64,000 bases of DNA from Entomortierella parvispora (taxonomy: Eukaryota > Mortierellomycota > Mortierellomycetes > Mortierellales > Mortierellaceae). Positions 1 through 10,187 of the stretch are shown here, piece after piece. Each line of letters starts with the position of its first letter. The first letter of the stretch is position 1. Both the position numbers and the translations under genes were made by a program. Below the pieces are notes generated by a model, which worked only from the letters and a program-made list of their open reading frames with translations, was not told the origin of the DNA and searched no databases. Location: NCBI GenBank assembly GCA_963573315.1, contig OY752148.1:1293263-1357262 (forward strand). The letters are read 5' to 3'.

Positions 1-581
1 GGCTGGAGGGTGCACCAAGGAGCAAGCCCCTGACTTCCTGGTTCTTGCACGGGAGAAAGAGACCGCGAGTTCGAGACCGCGTTTTGCACGTGATCCAGAC
101 ACACTTTTTTTCAACACTTAAACCGCGTTAACCTCGTTTTGTGCCCCTCTCCAAGAATATCGGCTCTCGCTGTAAAGAGTTCTCTTGACAAAACCCCGAA
201 ACCGGGCACTGGCTGGCTGTCCAATTGCCAGACTCTCTTTCCCTGATTCTTTCTCCACTCTCACATTTTTACATGGCTCAACATACCACATTCCTCCGTT
301 GGAACTGGTGTCACAGCGATCTCCTACATAGGATTTCCACCAGATCTCCCCCATCTTTCAGTACCGTAGTGCAATACTGTACTTGGCTAGACTAGCGGCT
401 GGGCAGTGTTCGCTTAGATCCGTCTCTCAACCCCTGACTGCTGCCCCAGGCCCTTGTCAGTGACCTGAAAAAGGAGCGGCGTGTCCAACTGCCCAATAAA
501 CACAACTTTATTTTCTCGACTCCTCTTCCGTTCTTTCTTCCTCTTCCCTCTCGTTTCTCCTTCACTCACAGATTGCCCACC
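1..581. other. 5' intergenic / promoter region of first gene
   Basis: No convincing coding sequence is seen here on either strand. The last ~100 bases before the start codon at 582 are C/T-rich, as is common in fungal promoters and 5' leaders. Short open frames on both strands have no protein-like composition. Confidence 0.5.
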
Positions 582-1340
582 ATGGTATCGTATCCAGCCT
601 ACCGTCGGTGGAGGATCACTGTTGCCCTCTTATCCACGCTCAACCTCATCGCCACGGCCACCTACTATGGTCGCTGGGCTAGCCTCCTTTCCCAAGAAAA
701 CCCAGCGCCTACTCTGTATTGGGGGGACTGGTCCGAAATTGTCGTCAGCGTGGTATTCTTTTTCACTTATTGGTACTCGGTCTTCGGGAAAGGTGGCCTC
801 CTGCACCGGTTCATTCGAGCCTTCTTGCTATTTGCGCCATCAATCTTGTTGTTGTACTTGACCCTGGGCCAGATTCACTATGAACTGCAGGATTCACGAT
901 TAGGAACTGGTTACCAGCCCTTCTCCTGCGAGGGCTACATTCTCTGCATCCTTTTTTGGGTCGACATCTTCATGTCCATCTTTCTTGGCTTCTTTGTGAT
1001 TTTTGATGTCGGGATTACTCTCAAACTCGGCCCGTGTAACCCCAATGATGCAGCCTCTGGTCTCCAACAGAATCACCCGTCCGTGGTCGTTGTCTCTCCT
1101 CAGCAGGGATACTATGTGCCTCCACAGCAATACTATGCACCGCAACCGGGACAGATGCAGCAACAGCAATACTACGCCCTTCAACCAGGACAGCTGCAGC
1201 AGCAGTACTATCAGCCCCAAATGCAAATGCAACACGAAAGCTCGTTCAAGATTGACCAGAATGAACAGCCACCACAATCCCCTGTATACATGCAATACAG
1301 CTCGCAGGCGTCCCCTCTCCCACAGCACTTCCAGACATAG
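582..1340 (+). CDS. four-helix (MARVEL-like) membrane protein with Gln-rich tail, copy 1
   Basis: Predicted 252-aa intronless protein. The start at 582 is chosen for its CCACCATGG context and because the downstream paralogue starts at the equivalent residue. Four hydrophobic segments are visible at about residues 10-28, 47-65, 70-95 and 110-140, followed by a cytosolic-looking tail rich in Gln, Tyr and Pro (QQYYAPQPGQ-type repeats) from about residue 160. The arrangement resembles MARVEL-type four-helix proteins, but I do not recognise a named family. It shares a motif framework with the next gene (RRWRI near the N-terminus, WGD, an IHxE motif after helix 3, FDVxxTLKxGP after helix 4). The role is unknown; membrane organisation is only a guess from the topology. 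Confidence 0.8.
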   Translation: MVSYPAYRRWRITVALLSTLNLIATATYYGRWASLLSQENPAPTLYWGDWSEIVVSVVFFFTYWYSVFGKGGLLHRFIRAFLLFAPSILLLYLTLGQIHYELQDSRLGTGYQPFSCEGYILCILFWVDIFMSIFLGFFVIFDVGITLKLGPCNPNDAASGLQQNHPSVVVVSPQQGYYVPPQQYYAPQPGQMQQQQYYALQPGQLQQQYYQPQMQMQHESSFKIDQNEQPPQSPVYMQYSSQASPLPQHFQT

Positions 1341-1682
1341 CTGACAGCTGCAGTAACTATAATATAATGAAATGATTACTCGAGGTTTGAGGCATTTCAT
1401 CAGGCTAGGGCAGGGCAAAGCAAGGCAAAGACAACCAGAGTCGACTCATCTTTCAAGAAGAGGAGGAGGAAGAGAAGGAAAGGAAGCCGTAATTAGTCTA
1501 GACTATTATTTTAGCGTTTGCTCTGCACGCTCGAACCGTCCCCTCGCCCGTGGAAGTCGATCAAGCGGCAGTGCAGGCTCTGCCCATGGGCCAAAGAGCA
1601 AGAAGAAAACACCGCTTGCTTGCTCTCTGTTCTTTTCTTTTTCCTTTTTGCCCATTCTCCTTCTGCCCTTTCCACTGCCACC

Positions 1683-2444
1683 ATGGTCTCGCAGACAACC
1701 TTTCGCCGATGGAGGATCGGTGTCGCTACCATTTCCCTCATTAGCTTCATCCTCACAGCTGCCACTTACATTCGCGAAAAGGTCTTCTATGGAGAGATTG
1801 ATCTCATGTGGGGCGACTACGCTCAGATTATCGTGAACGTCGTCTTCCTTTTCACCACGTGGTATGGAGCCTTTGGAAAGCCCATCGGGGTCCCGCCTCT
1901 CTTCCGCGCTTTCGTCATGTTTGCGCTCGCAGTCTTGCTTCTCTATGTGAACTTGAGAACTATTCACCTGGAGGTTCAATATACCGTCTTGGAAGGCTTC
2001 CCTGCATTCGAATGTGGCTACAGCGACTTATGCAGAGTCTTTTGGTCGTGCATCTTTTTCTCCGTTTTCCTCGGGTTCTTTGTTCTCTTTGATGTCGCTT
2101 TGACACTCAAGGTCGGCCCTCTTGAACCTGCTGGGGATGCACCCACTGTCGTTAATGTTGTGCAGCCTCCTCCTCAGGGTGCTCACTATCCCCCCCAGCC
2201 GTACTACGCCCCTCAACCGGGGCAAATGCAGCAGCTGCAGCAACAGCAACAGCAACAACAGTATTACCAACAACCAATGCAACAACAGCAATACTACCAG
2301 CAGCCAGTACAGCAGCAGCTGAACCCTGACGGCTCTTACAAGACTGACCAGTTCGGGCAGCCATCACCTTACCAGGCCCAAGCGCAGCCCTATAGCCCTC
2401 AACATTCGCCTCTCCCACAGGCACAACAACATTACCCACAATAG
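1683..2444 (+). CDS. four-helix (MARVEL-like) membrane protein with poly-Gln tail, copy 2
   Basis: Predicted 253-aa intronless protein starting in a CCACCATGG context at 1683. It is a tandem paralogue of the gene at 582-1340: same length, same N-terminal RRWRI motif, same four hydrophobic helices (about residues 10-28, 48-66, 72-95, 112-140) and the same FDVxLTLKxGP sequence leading into a tail of PQPYYAPQPGQMQ-like and poly-Gln sequence. The tail is longer in Gln than in copy 1, consistent with repeat expansion of CAG/CAA codons. The 342-nt spacer before it (1341-1682) holds its own promoter and no gene. An AATAAA-like signal lies at about 2478. No function can be assigned beyond an integral membrane protein. 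Confidence 0.8.
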   Translation: MVSQTTFRRWRIGVATISLISFILTAATYIREKVFYGEIDLMWGDYAQIIVNVVFLFTTWYGAFGKPIGVPPLFRAFVMFALAVLLLYVNLRTIHLEVQYTVLEGFPAFECGYSDLCRVFWSCIFFSVFLGFFVLFDVALTLKVGPLEPAGDAPTVVNVVQPPPQGAHYPPQPYYAPQPGQMQQLQQQQQQQQYYQQPMQQQQYYQQPVQQQLNPDGSYKTDQFGQPSPYQAQAQPYSPQHSPLPQAQQHYPQ

Positions 2445-2485
2445 TAAATACCCTAAAAAGTAACATTCTAAATTCCCAATAAAGT

Positions 2486-3501
2486 CTAACAATCGGTCTC
2501 TGTTGCAACTCGGCCTGTTTCCAGAACCTCGTCCTCTATAGCACCTTGCTCCTCATCGTCATAATCATCGTCGCTCGCCAAAGCCTTCGTCCTATCTGTG
2601 ATGTTGGCGTTACTGCTGACGCTAGCTCCATTGCTGGCATGAAAGAATCCCCTGGCCTTGTTGTCGACTTTGTCAGAGTTTAAAACTCGATCAGGCACAG
2701 CGGGCAACGAAATGTCGAAAAGCCACGGTGGATACTCAAGATGGTACCATACCGGCTTTGGATTTGCCCCTTTCACTTGTTGTGAGGGAAGACCTTGCTT
2801 GAGCTCGAACCGAGGAACAGACATGCGGGCCAATTCCTTTGTGACCAAACCTAGTTTCTGTCGATACTCCGACAAACTACCCGAGAATTCTACGCAAAAA
2901 GACAGAGAGCCGTTTGGTCAAAGAGGCACATGTCGCTCCATTGGGTTGATTATATGAAGGCTTGTGGTAAAGAAGAAGGAGGGAGACAATGGGACATGTG
3001 GGACCACAGCTCGTACCTTCATGAGTCTCTGAATCCTGATTGCCGCGAAACCCATCCTCTGAACGCACGGGCTCTGGTATCTTGATGTGAAAATTGGGCC
3101 GCTTGGTTTTTGCCATTGTTGCCTCAAAAGTTCGTTCGTTCGTGAGGGCTGCTGGATACAAGGCTTCTGGCGATGGTTGGGGCACAAGGGGGGATGGTTG
3201 GTCCATTGGCTGAGAAAGAGATTCGACAAAGAATGGGCTGGTTTGAGAAGGTTCACTGGCTCAAAATTAAGGACTTTTGCTGAAAGCGGACTCGGAGACT
3301 AAGCAGAACGGCTATGAGCGGAGGCAGTATCAGGTGCGACACTGGGAGAGTTGGCAGCGAAGGTATTTGTAGGGATTTTTGGTGCGTTAATCAATCCATC
3401 ATTAGCTGAGAAATGTCAATAGCAACGAGAGAATGATCAATTGCGAGTTTGTGGTGTGGAAAAGGACCAAAGAAAGGATAAATGGAGCTCGAATGATACA
3501 T
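2486..3501 (-). pseudogene. possible broken multi-exon gene, unknown product
   Basis: The best-supported part is two exons joined by a GT-AG intron: about 3259-3017 and 2889-2486. Donor GTACGA and acceptor TTTTTGCGTAG keep the frame (…ETHE/EFSGSLSEYRQKLG…). The encoded C-terminal 134 residues are soluble and end in an acidic stretch (DDDYDDEEQ). Upstream, protein-like sequence continues to an ATG at 3501, but in different frames: 36 codons from 3501, then another frame (…INAPKIPTNTFAANSPSVAP…) closed by a TAG at about 3312-3314 with coding-like sequence continuing beyond it, then the frame of exon 2. No consensus introns reconcile these frames. It may be a pseudogene, or a gene with introns I cannot resolve. 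I do not recognise the family. Confidence 0.4.
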
Positions 3502-4915
3502 TGCACCTCTCGAAAAGGATGGCGACCACAGTGACCGAGAAACTGTTGGTGGTACTACAGGGGCTTCACGTCTGAGGCGCGACGTAATACGTGCGATTTA
3601 GGAAAAGTTTCATGTCCCTGGCGGCAGCTTCGCTACGAAAGGAGGATGACACAGTTCACACGATGATAGATTCTACTTTTGTGCTACTGTTCTTTTATCA
3701 TTCTTGTATGTTTTTAAGTGGCATCCTCCAAGTCAAAACCTGTGGGACAGAGCGCAATTGGCTTTGAGGGAGATGACTCAAGGACGAGGGGTGCAAGGAA
3801 GAACGAACAACAATTAACAATTCATGAGGTACTCTTCAAGTACTGACATTTTAGATACATACGGCCTCCAACAAACGGATCAACTCATGACGCCCTAATC
3901 CTCCTCACTCTGCCTTCTCGTCTTCTTTTATCCCTCTACCAGTCCGACATGGGATTGAATGTCCGAACACATGCAAACACAAAAGAAAAAAGAACAGACC
4001 CGGCTCTTTTCTCTCCTTCTTGACTCTGAACGAGCTCTTCCTTGTGAAAATCCAGGGGAAGGAGATGTATTGCGCTGAACAGTCACGGGATTTCGATGCA
4101 TGACATTCAGTTAAGAGGAAACAGGGAGCAGACGACCAACCCATCATACTCATCAAATTGCATGAGCCTTGCGCTGAGAAGCAGTGTCGAGCACCAGTTG
4201 AACCCCAGCCAGGGTCAGCCAGGGTCAGCCAGGGTCACTCTCAGTCCAGACTATCTATGCATGTCTGCCATGTGGAACGCACAACTAAGCCAAAAAAGGG
4301 TCTAACTGAGCCCATGTGGCCCATCGCCCCTTGCAAAAAAAAAAAAAAAAAAAATCTTTGACCTGTGGCCAACCCAGTTGAATCGTGTTGAGTCATCGGT
4401 CAGGGACTCGTCCTCCTCACAGGTTGACCAACATGCAGGCACCGTGCATTTCTCTTTTCTTCAGAGTCTCTTGCATTCCGTGATCTACAGCAACTCAATT
4501 TCTTGGTGCTACTCTATGACGCGTTTCCCTTGGTCAAGAGACCACAAACGTCGCTTCTGGATCGGGGTCACCGGAATGAACTGGTTTTCACTAATGCCTG
4601 TGTCACACTCAAAGCAATCGTTGACTCTTCGAATTGAACGCGCTCATGGGACGCGTCCCTGTCCCTCTCTGTTCTCATAAAAGGATGATATCCGCACTCT
4701 TTCTCCTCTGCTCTCCTCACTGCTCCTTTCAAATACATGTTCCCTGGCTTTCAACATTCTTGGTCCTTTTTGTTCATGCCTGCGCTCGCGATCGTAACAC
4801 AACCAAGTACAGTCAATTGGCCCCAAGATGTCCTTTACTCATAACTTGTATTATTTTGCTAACATAACCCATCTACTATTGTAGTTAAATAGCTCAAGTC
4901 AATCACAAAGACATA
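3502..4915. other. intergenic, no gene seen
   Basis: About 1.4 kb with no convincing coding region. It contains a short tandem repeat (4206-4235) and a poly-A run of roughly 19 bases near 4336-4354. The 3' part, C/T-rich with scattered TATA-like stretches, is presumably the promoter of the kinase gene at 4916. Confidence 0.5.
4206..4235 (+). repeat. three perfect copies of a 10-bp tandem repeat
   Basis: The unit CAGCCAGGGT is repeated three times without mismatch in a non-coding region. Confidence 0.9.
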
Positions 4916-6686
4916 ATGCTGAGAAACGCAAACGGCTACTTTGATTACCGACCTCTGACCCTACCCAAGGCCATCCCCATGTTCCTTGGTAAGGGGTTCC
5001 AAACCATCGAACGACATGTGGACGAAGGACTAGAGAACGAGACCGAGGAGACATTGAACCGTCGAATCAAAGCCGACATCGTTCAACTGTGCCAAGAGCG
5101 AGGCTTACCTTCAGAAGGTGAGAAGAGTACACTCATCCGTAACTTACTGGGCTGGGTAAGAAACAAGAGCATCCGAATATTCAGGGCAGGGGTTTACCCT
5201 TACTATACACTAACCTTGATCACTTCCTATCCCCCTGATTCGTTAGCAAAAGGCGAAGCCAGTGCCTGGCCCGTCGACTCCTCAACTTTGCTCCATGGAG
5301 CCTGTGGTAGTCTCCAAGAAGGCTCCAATCAATACCCGCTATCTCAACTCGATCCTGGCCGATGTGGACTTTCAGGGTGAAATTTCTTATGAACAACTGA
5401 CAGTCGGTCGGAAACTCGGATCTGGGGGATTCAAGGACTGTTACGCTGGAACCTACAAAGGGGTACGTCTATGTCAATGGCTGCCACAGTGTCCCTGCTC
5501 CTTTTTTCTTTTTGGTCTGGTTGGCTGATATGTAGGAAAACCACATGTGTTGCGACAATAGGAAGAGGTAGCGATTGGTGAACTCCGGATCCAAAACTTT
5601 TCTGAGCTGGAGGTTAAAGAGATGAAGCACGAGATCAACGTCCTGAAGTAAGTGTGTGTGGGAAGTAAGGTCACGGAGGGAGGTGAGGGTCGAAGGTGGA
5701 AGTTTTTCTCTTAGAGCGACGTGCACATCTTGTCCTCTTTATTGTCACCCGCAACTGATCGTTGACAATACATAGACAACTTCGACACGAGAACATCATT
5801 CGATTCATTGGAGTCTGTACCAATGTTCGCCACCTCTGCATTGTCACTGAACTGTGCAAGAATGGGGATCTTTATGACCACATGCGCAAGGTCCGGAAAC
5901 CATCTTTTGGTCGAATGGTAAGGGTTCTCCTTTGTTTCTGAGGTGATCTTTCTCGTATACGATCATTACGATCCCTAACACAATGTTTGTTCGGAATGGG
6001 ATATTCAGATCATGATCATGCACGACATTGCGCTGGGCTGTGCCTATCTCCACACTCGACGACCAGGCATCATCCACAGGGTAAGCCTGAACCTGTGTCG
6101 TATATCCACGTCAACAGTGACCGACTTTTGACTAACGAATATTCTCTTGGTGGGCTCAGGACATGAAATCGATGAACGTATTGATCACCTCTGACGAGAG
6201 GGCCAAGATCAATGACTTTGGTCTTGCTCGTATCCGCCCAAGGGCCAACGCATCCCTTCACACTCAATGTGGCACCCCCAATTGGCAAGGTAATGATTTA
6301 CAAAGGGTCAACATTTCCAGCAGCAGGTGATCAATTGCGGTCAACTCTTGCTTACCTCCCACGATATCCTTCTCCTTCCTTCTTCTTTAGCACCAGAGTT
6401 CTGGACCCCTAATCCAAGTTACACTGAAAAGGTGGATGTGTACGCCTGTGGATTGATCTTTTGGGAGATCTTGTCCTGGGCAGAACTCGGATACCCCTAC
6501 CACAACCTGACCGAGCACCAGCTGTACGAAGCTGTTCGAGACAAGGAAGTGCGACCACCTCTGGAGAAACTGCGAAAGTACCCACCTTCGCTCCTGGCCT
6601 TGATCCAGGACATGTGGCGCAAGGATCCAAAGAAAAGACCTTCCATGTTCTATGTTGTTGATCGACTGGCGGATTACTTGCAATAA
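4916..6686 (+). CDS. SAP-domain protein kinase (TKL-like) with WNK-like lysine placement
   Basis: Seven exons: 4916-5155, 5247-5462, 5562-5647, 5776-5917, 6009-6080, 6160-6289 and 6391-6686, all with GT-AG introns and consistent phase, giving 393 aa. Residues ~50-80 match a SAP motif (KADIVQLCQERGLPSEGEKS…LIRNLL), a helix-turn-helix that usually binds DNA or protein. The kinase domain follows: Gly-rich loop GSGGFKDCY (138-146), αC Glu176, HRDMKSMN (251-258), DFG (271-273), GTPNWQAPE (290-298). The β3 motif is VAIGEL, so the usual VAIK lysine is replaced by Gly158; Lys143 lies in the Gly-rich loop, exactly where WNK kinases carry their catalytic lysine. All other catalytic residues are present, so activity is plausible. 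The overall motif style (GTPNWxAPE, DVYACGLIFWEIL) is closest to tyrosine-kinase-like kinases. Confidence 0.92.
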
Positions 6687-7338
6687 TAAGACTGTGGAGG
6701 CAGGGAATCCCCTTTTGTGTTTCGTTTTCCTTTTTTCTTTTTTACCCCCCTCTACTCTCTACTCTCTACTCTATACTCTCCACCCTTTCCACCCCTTTGC
6801 TTTTCAGACAAACTCTTTTATACCGAGTCCCCCTATCAACATCTTTATCTTCCTTACATAGAAACAACAGGGGGAAACGCTCCCCTTCTTCCTTATACCA
6901 GCTTTGCCAGCACCAAAAACAATAAAAAAAAATCCCATAATACGACACCAATTGATCAACTAGCGACCAGACTGAAGGTTTGCAGGCTTACCCGCATGGG
7001 ACACGCAGCTCGCTCGAAGGAAGAATGGCAGTGCCCTGGATCATTTTGAGCCGTGCCCAGCTCCTCAAAGAAAACATGAAGGTCCGACTGAAGTTTTCCT
7101 TCCCTCCCTCGCCCTTGCAAAAAATAGAATCACTTTTTTGATTCACAGAGTTCAATTTTTGTGTCCTTGCTGGAAAGCAGAGTGATTCTCGCCGCCAAAG
7201 TGATTCTCGAGTGATTCTCGCCAACATGGACAGAACCACAGAATCAGACCTGACGTTCATGGCCATCCAAGCCACCCACTCGACCGTTGTCAGCTCAGAT
7301 GGGGTTCCATCTCATCGGACCTCCATCCACATCGCTGC
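6687..7338. other. intergenic, no gene seen
   Basis: The first half is T/C-rich with a run of (TCTAC)-like repeats (about 6750-6780), probably 3' UTR of the kinase gene. Around 7180-7222 the string GTGATTCTCG occurs three times within about 40 bases. No coding sequence is apparent. Confidence 0.5.
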
Positions 7339-8841
7339 ATGCACATGTCTCTAAAACGTTCTCGCCTTGCCTCCGAACCTCGAGCAGCCCTAGAGGATCC
7401 CCTCTCAGAGAACGAGTATATTGCGCGTCTCCGTCAATTTCAGAAGATATTCGAAGACCCGGCTGATATCAACGAGCTTCGGCACAGCAATGGCAGTGAC
7501 AAAGAATGAGAAGGTAAAAGGATATTCAGGCATTTCATCTAGTCTTTCCACCAAACTCTAACAACAATCTGGTCCGTGTATTTAGTTGACGTCGCGTTGT
7601 TGGCGCCCACTGCTGAATCGAAACGATAGTCTCATGGCCAATCCCACTGGTTGCAACCAACGAAGAATTTTTTTAGCCGTACGGTTCCTTGTCCGACGAT
7701 TCCAGGAATTATGTACAGACGACCAAAGCGAACTCATATCCATGACGCTGACCAAGAATGGCACCCTTTATACACAACTTGCAGCGGATCTCTTGCATTC
7801 CGAGCCCAGTCTGAAAGGTCTCACCTTACTGGCTCTTTATTCTAGAGTTGGGAGACTGTCCAGCGAGTACAGCTCCTACGAAAGTATATCTGCCGTCGCA
7901 ACCGGGGATCTCTCCTTTTCGAGTCACCTTCTGGATCTGTGTCGTAGTCTGCGCGATTTCAACCAAGTTATCTTATGGATCAAGGAATCGATATCAGAGC
8001 TTACAGCGGAAGAAAAGGAGCGAGTGAGTATTCCCGCGACTTCCGAACAGCTTCAGGACATACGAGACCAATATCAAGCTCTTCGGAAGAAACAAAGATT
8101 GGATGATAGCGAGTCTGACAACTCTGACAATGACGTGTACGAGTATGATATCGAAAACGATGATGTGTATGAGTACACTGTCGACATCGATGGCGGGTGC
8201 AGTGGGGAGGACGATGGCGTGACCGAAGACTTGAATAGTAACATGGAATGTGGCGAGAACAGTGTCGAGAACCATGGCGAAATCAATGGCGAGATCATTG
8301 GCGATGATCACACTGCACGACAAGAGTCCAGCTCTAGAGATGCAGACAATCCACTATTGCAGACTGTGCAGAGCCATCATCATCACCACCACCACCACCA
8401 CCACCATCACCACCAGAGCGGCGCTTCTAATCCATTTACAAAGGGCCGTATTAAGGAACAAAGCAAGATTAGTAAACAGATCGATGCAAATTTGAAGTGC
8501 CTACCTTCTCCAGAATCGACAGGGCAACAGCTTGATGAGATCATGAGGCGCCTGCTCTCCGTGGAGTCAGTGTTGGACACTTTAACTCGACAACTTTGTG
8601 GCATCTGTCAGCGCAGGTCTCAGAGGTAGACGAGAGGCTGGTAGAATTGAGGAGAACCTTCTTCAAGGTCCCTCGCCTACCATCGTCGTTGTATATACCC
8701 CCGTCAACGTCATCCACAACACCAACATCAACACAATCTCATTTTCAACCTCAATTTCGGCCACAACGGCCACCAATGACAATGCATCAACAATCTCAAG
8801 CCCGCCCTGTTTTAAGTCGATCTGGTTTGTTTAACTCATGA
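7339..8841 (+). pseudogene. coiled-coil/acidic protein locus with disturbed reading frames
   Basis: A first coding block (7339 or 7345 to about 7509) reads MSLKRSRLASEPRAALED… and stops at a TGA just before a good donor (AAG|GTAAAA, intron about 7516-7585 with a CTAAC branch-like site). The main open block runs from about 7586 (first internal Met at 7635) to 8629 and encodes a helical region, an acidic Asp/Asn/Glu segment, a run of 13 His (about 8375-8415) and a C-terminal predicted coiled coil. At about 8600 the coiled coil appears to continue in another frame (VSEVDERLVELRR…) to a stop at 8841, with a Pro/Ser/Gln-rich tail. The frames do not join through consensus introns. Either this is a decaying gene or the sequence has small errors. 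The family is not recognised. Confidence 0.45.
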
Positions 8842-8954
8842 GTGCAAATAAGCGCGTTCGATTAGCGACTGAATAGCAATCCAATAGAATGTTTAAATAA
8901 ATACTGCCTAGTAATGATTGTTAATCTGTCAGGTCTGAGGATACGTGATGACTT

Positions 8955-10187
8955 TCAGGAAGGGCAGGCTTGGACACAAGAGCTCCAGGAATTGAAGCAG
9001 GTATTGAGACAAGGGTTACTGTTTCTGCAATCGGCGGTACAGTCGGTGACCGCGCGTTGATCTCCTGAACAAGTGCTGAGGCAACTCCTCAGAGAAGTAT
9101 CATTGTTCTGACAATTTCTATTGCAGGATGTATTGGTGTAGCCACAGGAAATGTTGCATTGGAAATCACCTGAGCCCTTTGGGGGCGCAGGGGAAGGCAC
9201 AGGGGAAGGCACAGGGGAAGGCACAAGGGTGGGAGCAGCAGACGTTTTGGCAAGGGAAATAGGAGAAGCAGAAGTCGAAGTAGCTGACAAGGACCCTGTA
9301 AACGTGGTCGTGGACGAAGCTCCACCTGACCAACTTGTGGTGCTGCTGCCAGAGCTTGGCTTTCCGGTGGAGGGCGCACCTGTCGGCCCATGACCATTGT
9401 CAGCGATGCCTTTGCTCCCTGAATCTCCCGAGGAGCTCTTGTTCCAAACCGTGCCCCCGAGAGTTCCGAGAACAATAGCCAGGACCAGGGTAAGGGTGAT
9501 ATAAAATTCCTTTTTGCGGTAATTTTGCACATTGAACAAAAAGGTGCTGAGGGTGTATCGACCATGGCTGTAGACATTATTCTCGATTGGCTCGCAAGGG
9601 ATAAATGTGACATCCTTGTAGGACGTTACTACTGTTGTTGGCATGACCTCGACGATAGTTGAAGCACTGTTGTTCGATCCAGGGACTGGGCAAGCCAGGG
9701 ACTGACGCTGTTGTTGTTGTTGCTGTTGTTGTTGCTGTTGTTGTTGATGCAATTGCATTTGCTGTTGCTGTTGCCGTTCGTACTGCAAGTAGAGACTTTG
9801 TTGCAGCTCCAGCTGCTGCTGCTCTTCCAATTGCAGCTGTCGATTATACTCCTCCTCCTGTGATAGCGCCTCATAGTTGGGTGGATGGTCATTCCCCTCA
9901 GTTTCTTGGCTTGCTGCTGCTTCAAGCGACCGGTGCGAAGCCTCCGTTGAGGTCGAGATGAGAAGCGAGTCCGAGTTTTGATGCGGATAGTGGGTTTGAG
10001 GTAAGGAGGAAACTATTGATGTCATGTGGGGCGAGTGGGATGGAGGAGGCGGTGGCACATAGTCGCCAATGGCTTGGGGTGATCTCAGAATGACTGCTTG
10101 GTCGCCCTGAGGCGACGGTTGAGGGGGTACGGTCAAAGACGAACCTTCATCTACAAAAGTTTGCGGAGAGTTGCCTGTGATCGTCAT
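8955..10187 (-). CDS. single-pass membrane protein with PPxY motif and Cys-rich ectodomain
   Basis: Intronless, 410 aa, start at 10187. N-terminal ~225 residues are Pro/Ser- and Gln-rich and contain PPNY (102-105), a PPxY motif of the type bound by WW domains of Rsp5/NEDD4 ligases, then an uninterrupted poly-Gln tract (about 138-160). One transmembrane helix spans about 227-248, preceded by basic residues (YRKK), which predicts the N-terminus in the cytosol. The outer part is a Ser/Thr linker with PVPSPVPSPVPSP repeats (likely O-glycosylated), ending in a ~70-residue domain with 12 Cys. No family is recognised. The topology is compatible with a cell-surface protein or a membrane adaptor for ubiquitin ligation; this is inference from the motif alone. 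Confidence 0.75.
   Translation of the reverse strand: MTITGNSPQTFVDEGSSLTVPPQPSPQGDQAVILRSPQAIGDYVPPPPPSHSPHMTSIVSSLPQTHYPHQNSDSLLISTSTEASHRSLEAAASQETEGNDHPPNYEALSQEEEYNRQLQLEEQQQLELQQSLYLQYERQQQQQMQLHQQQQQQQQQQQQQRQSLACPVPGSNNSASTIVEVMPTTVVTSYKDVTFIPCEPIENNVYSHGRYTLSTFLFNVQNYRKKEFYITLTLVLAIVLGTLGGTVWNKSSSGDSGSKGIADNGHGPTGAPSTGKPSSGSSTTSWSGGASSTTTFTGSLSATSTSASPISLAKTSAAPTLVPSPVPSPVPSPAPPKGSGDFQCNISCGYTNTSCNRNCQNNDTSLRSCLSTCSGDQRAVTDCTADCRNSNPCLNTCFNSWSSCVQACPS

Noticed and set aside
8375-8415. His-run that might indicate a vector tag
   Set aside because: It has 13 His within a natural Asp/Glu/Ser-rich context and mixed CAT/CAC codons; similar homopolymer runs are common in this genome.
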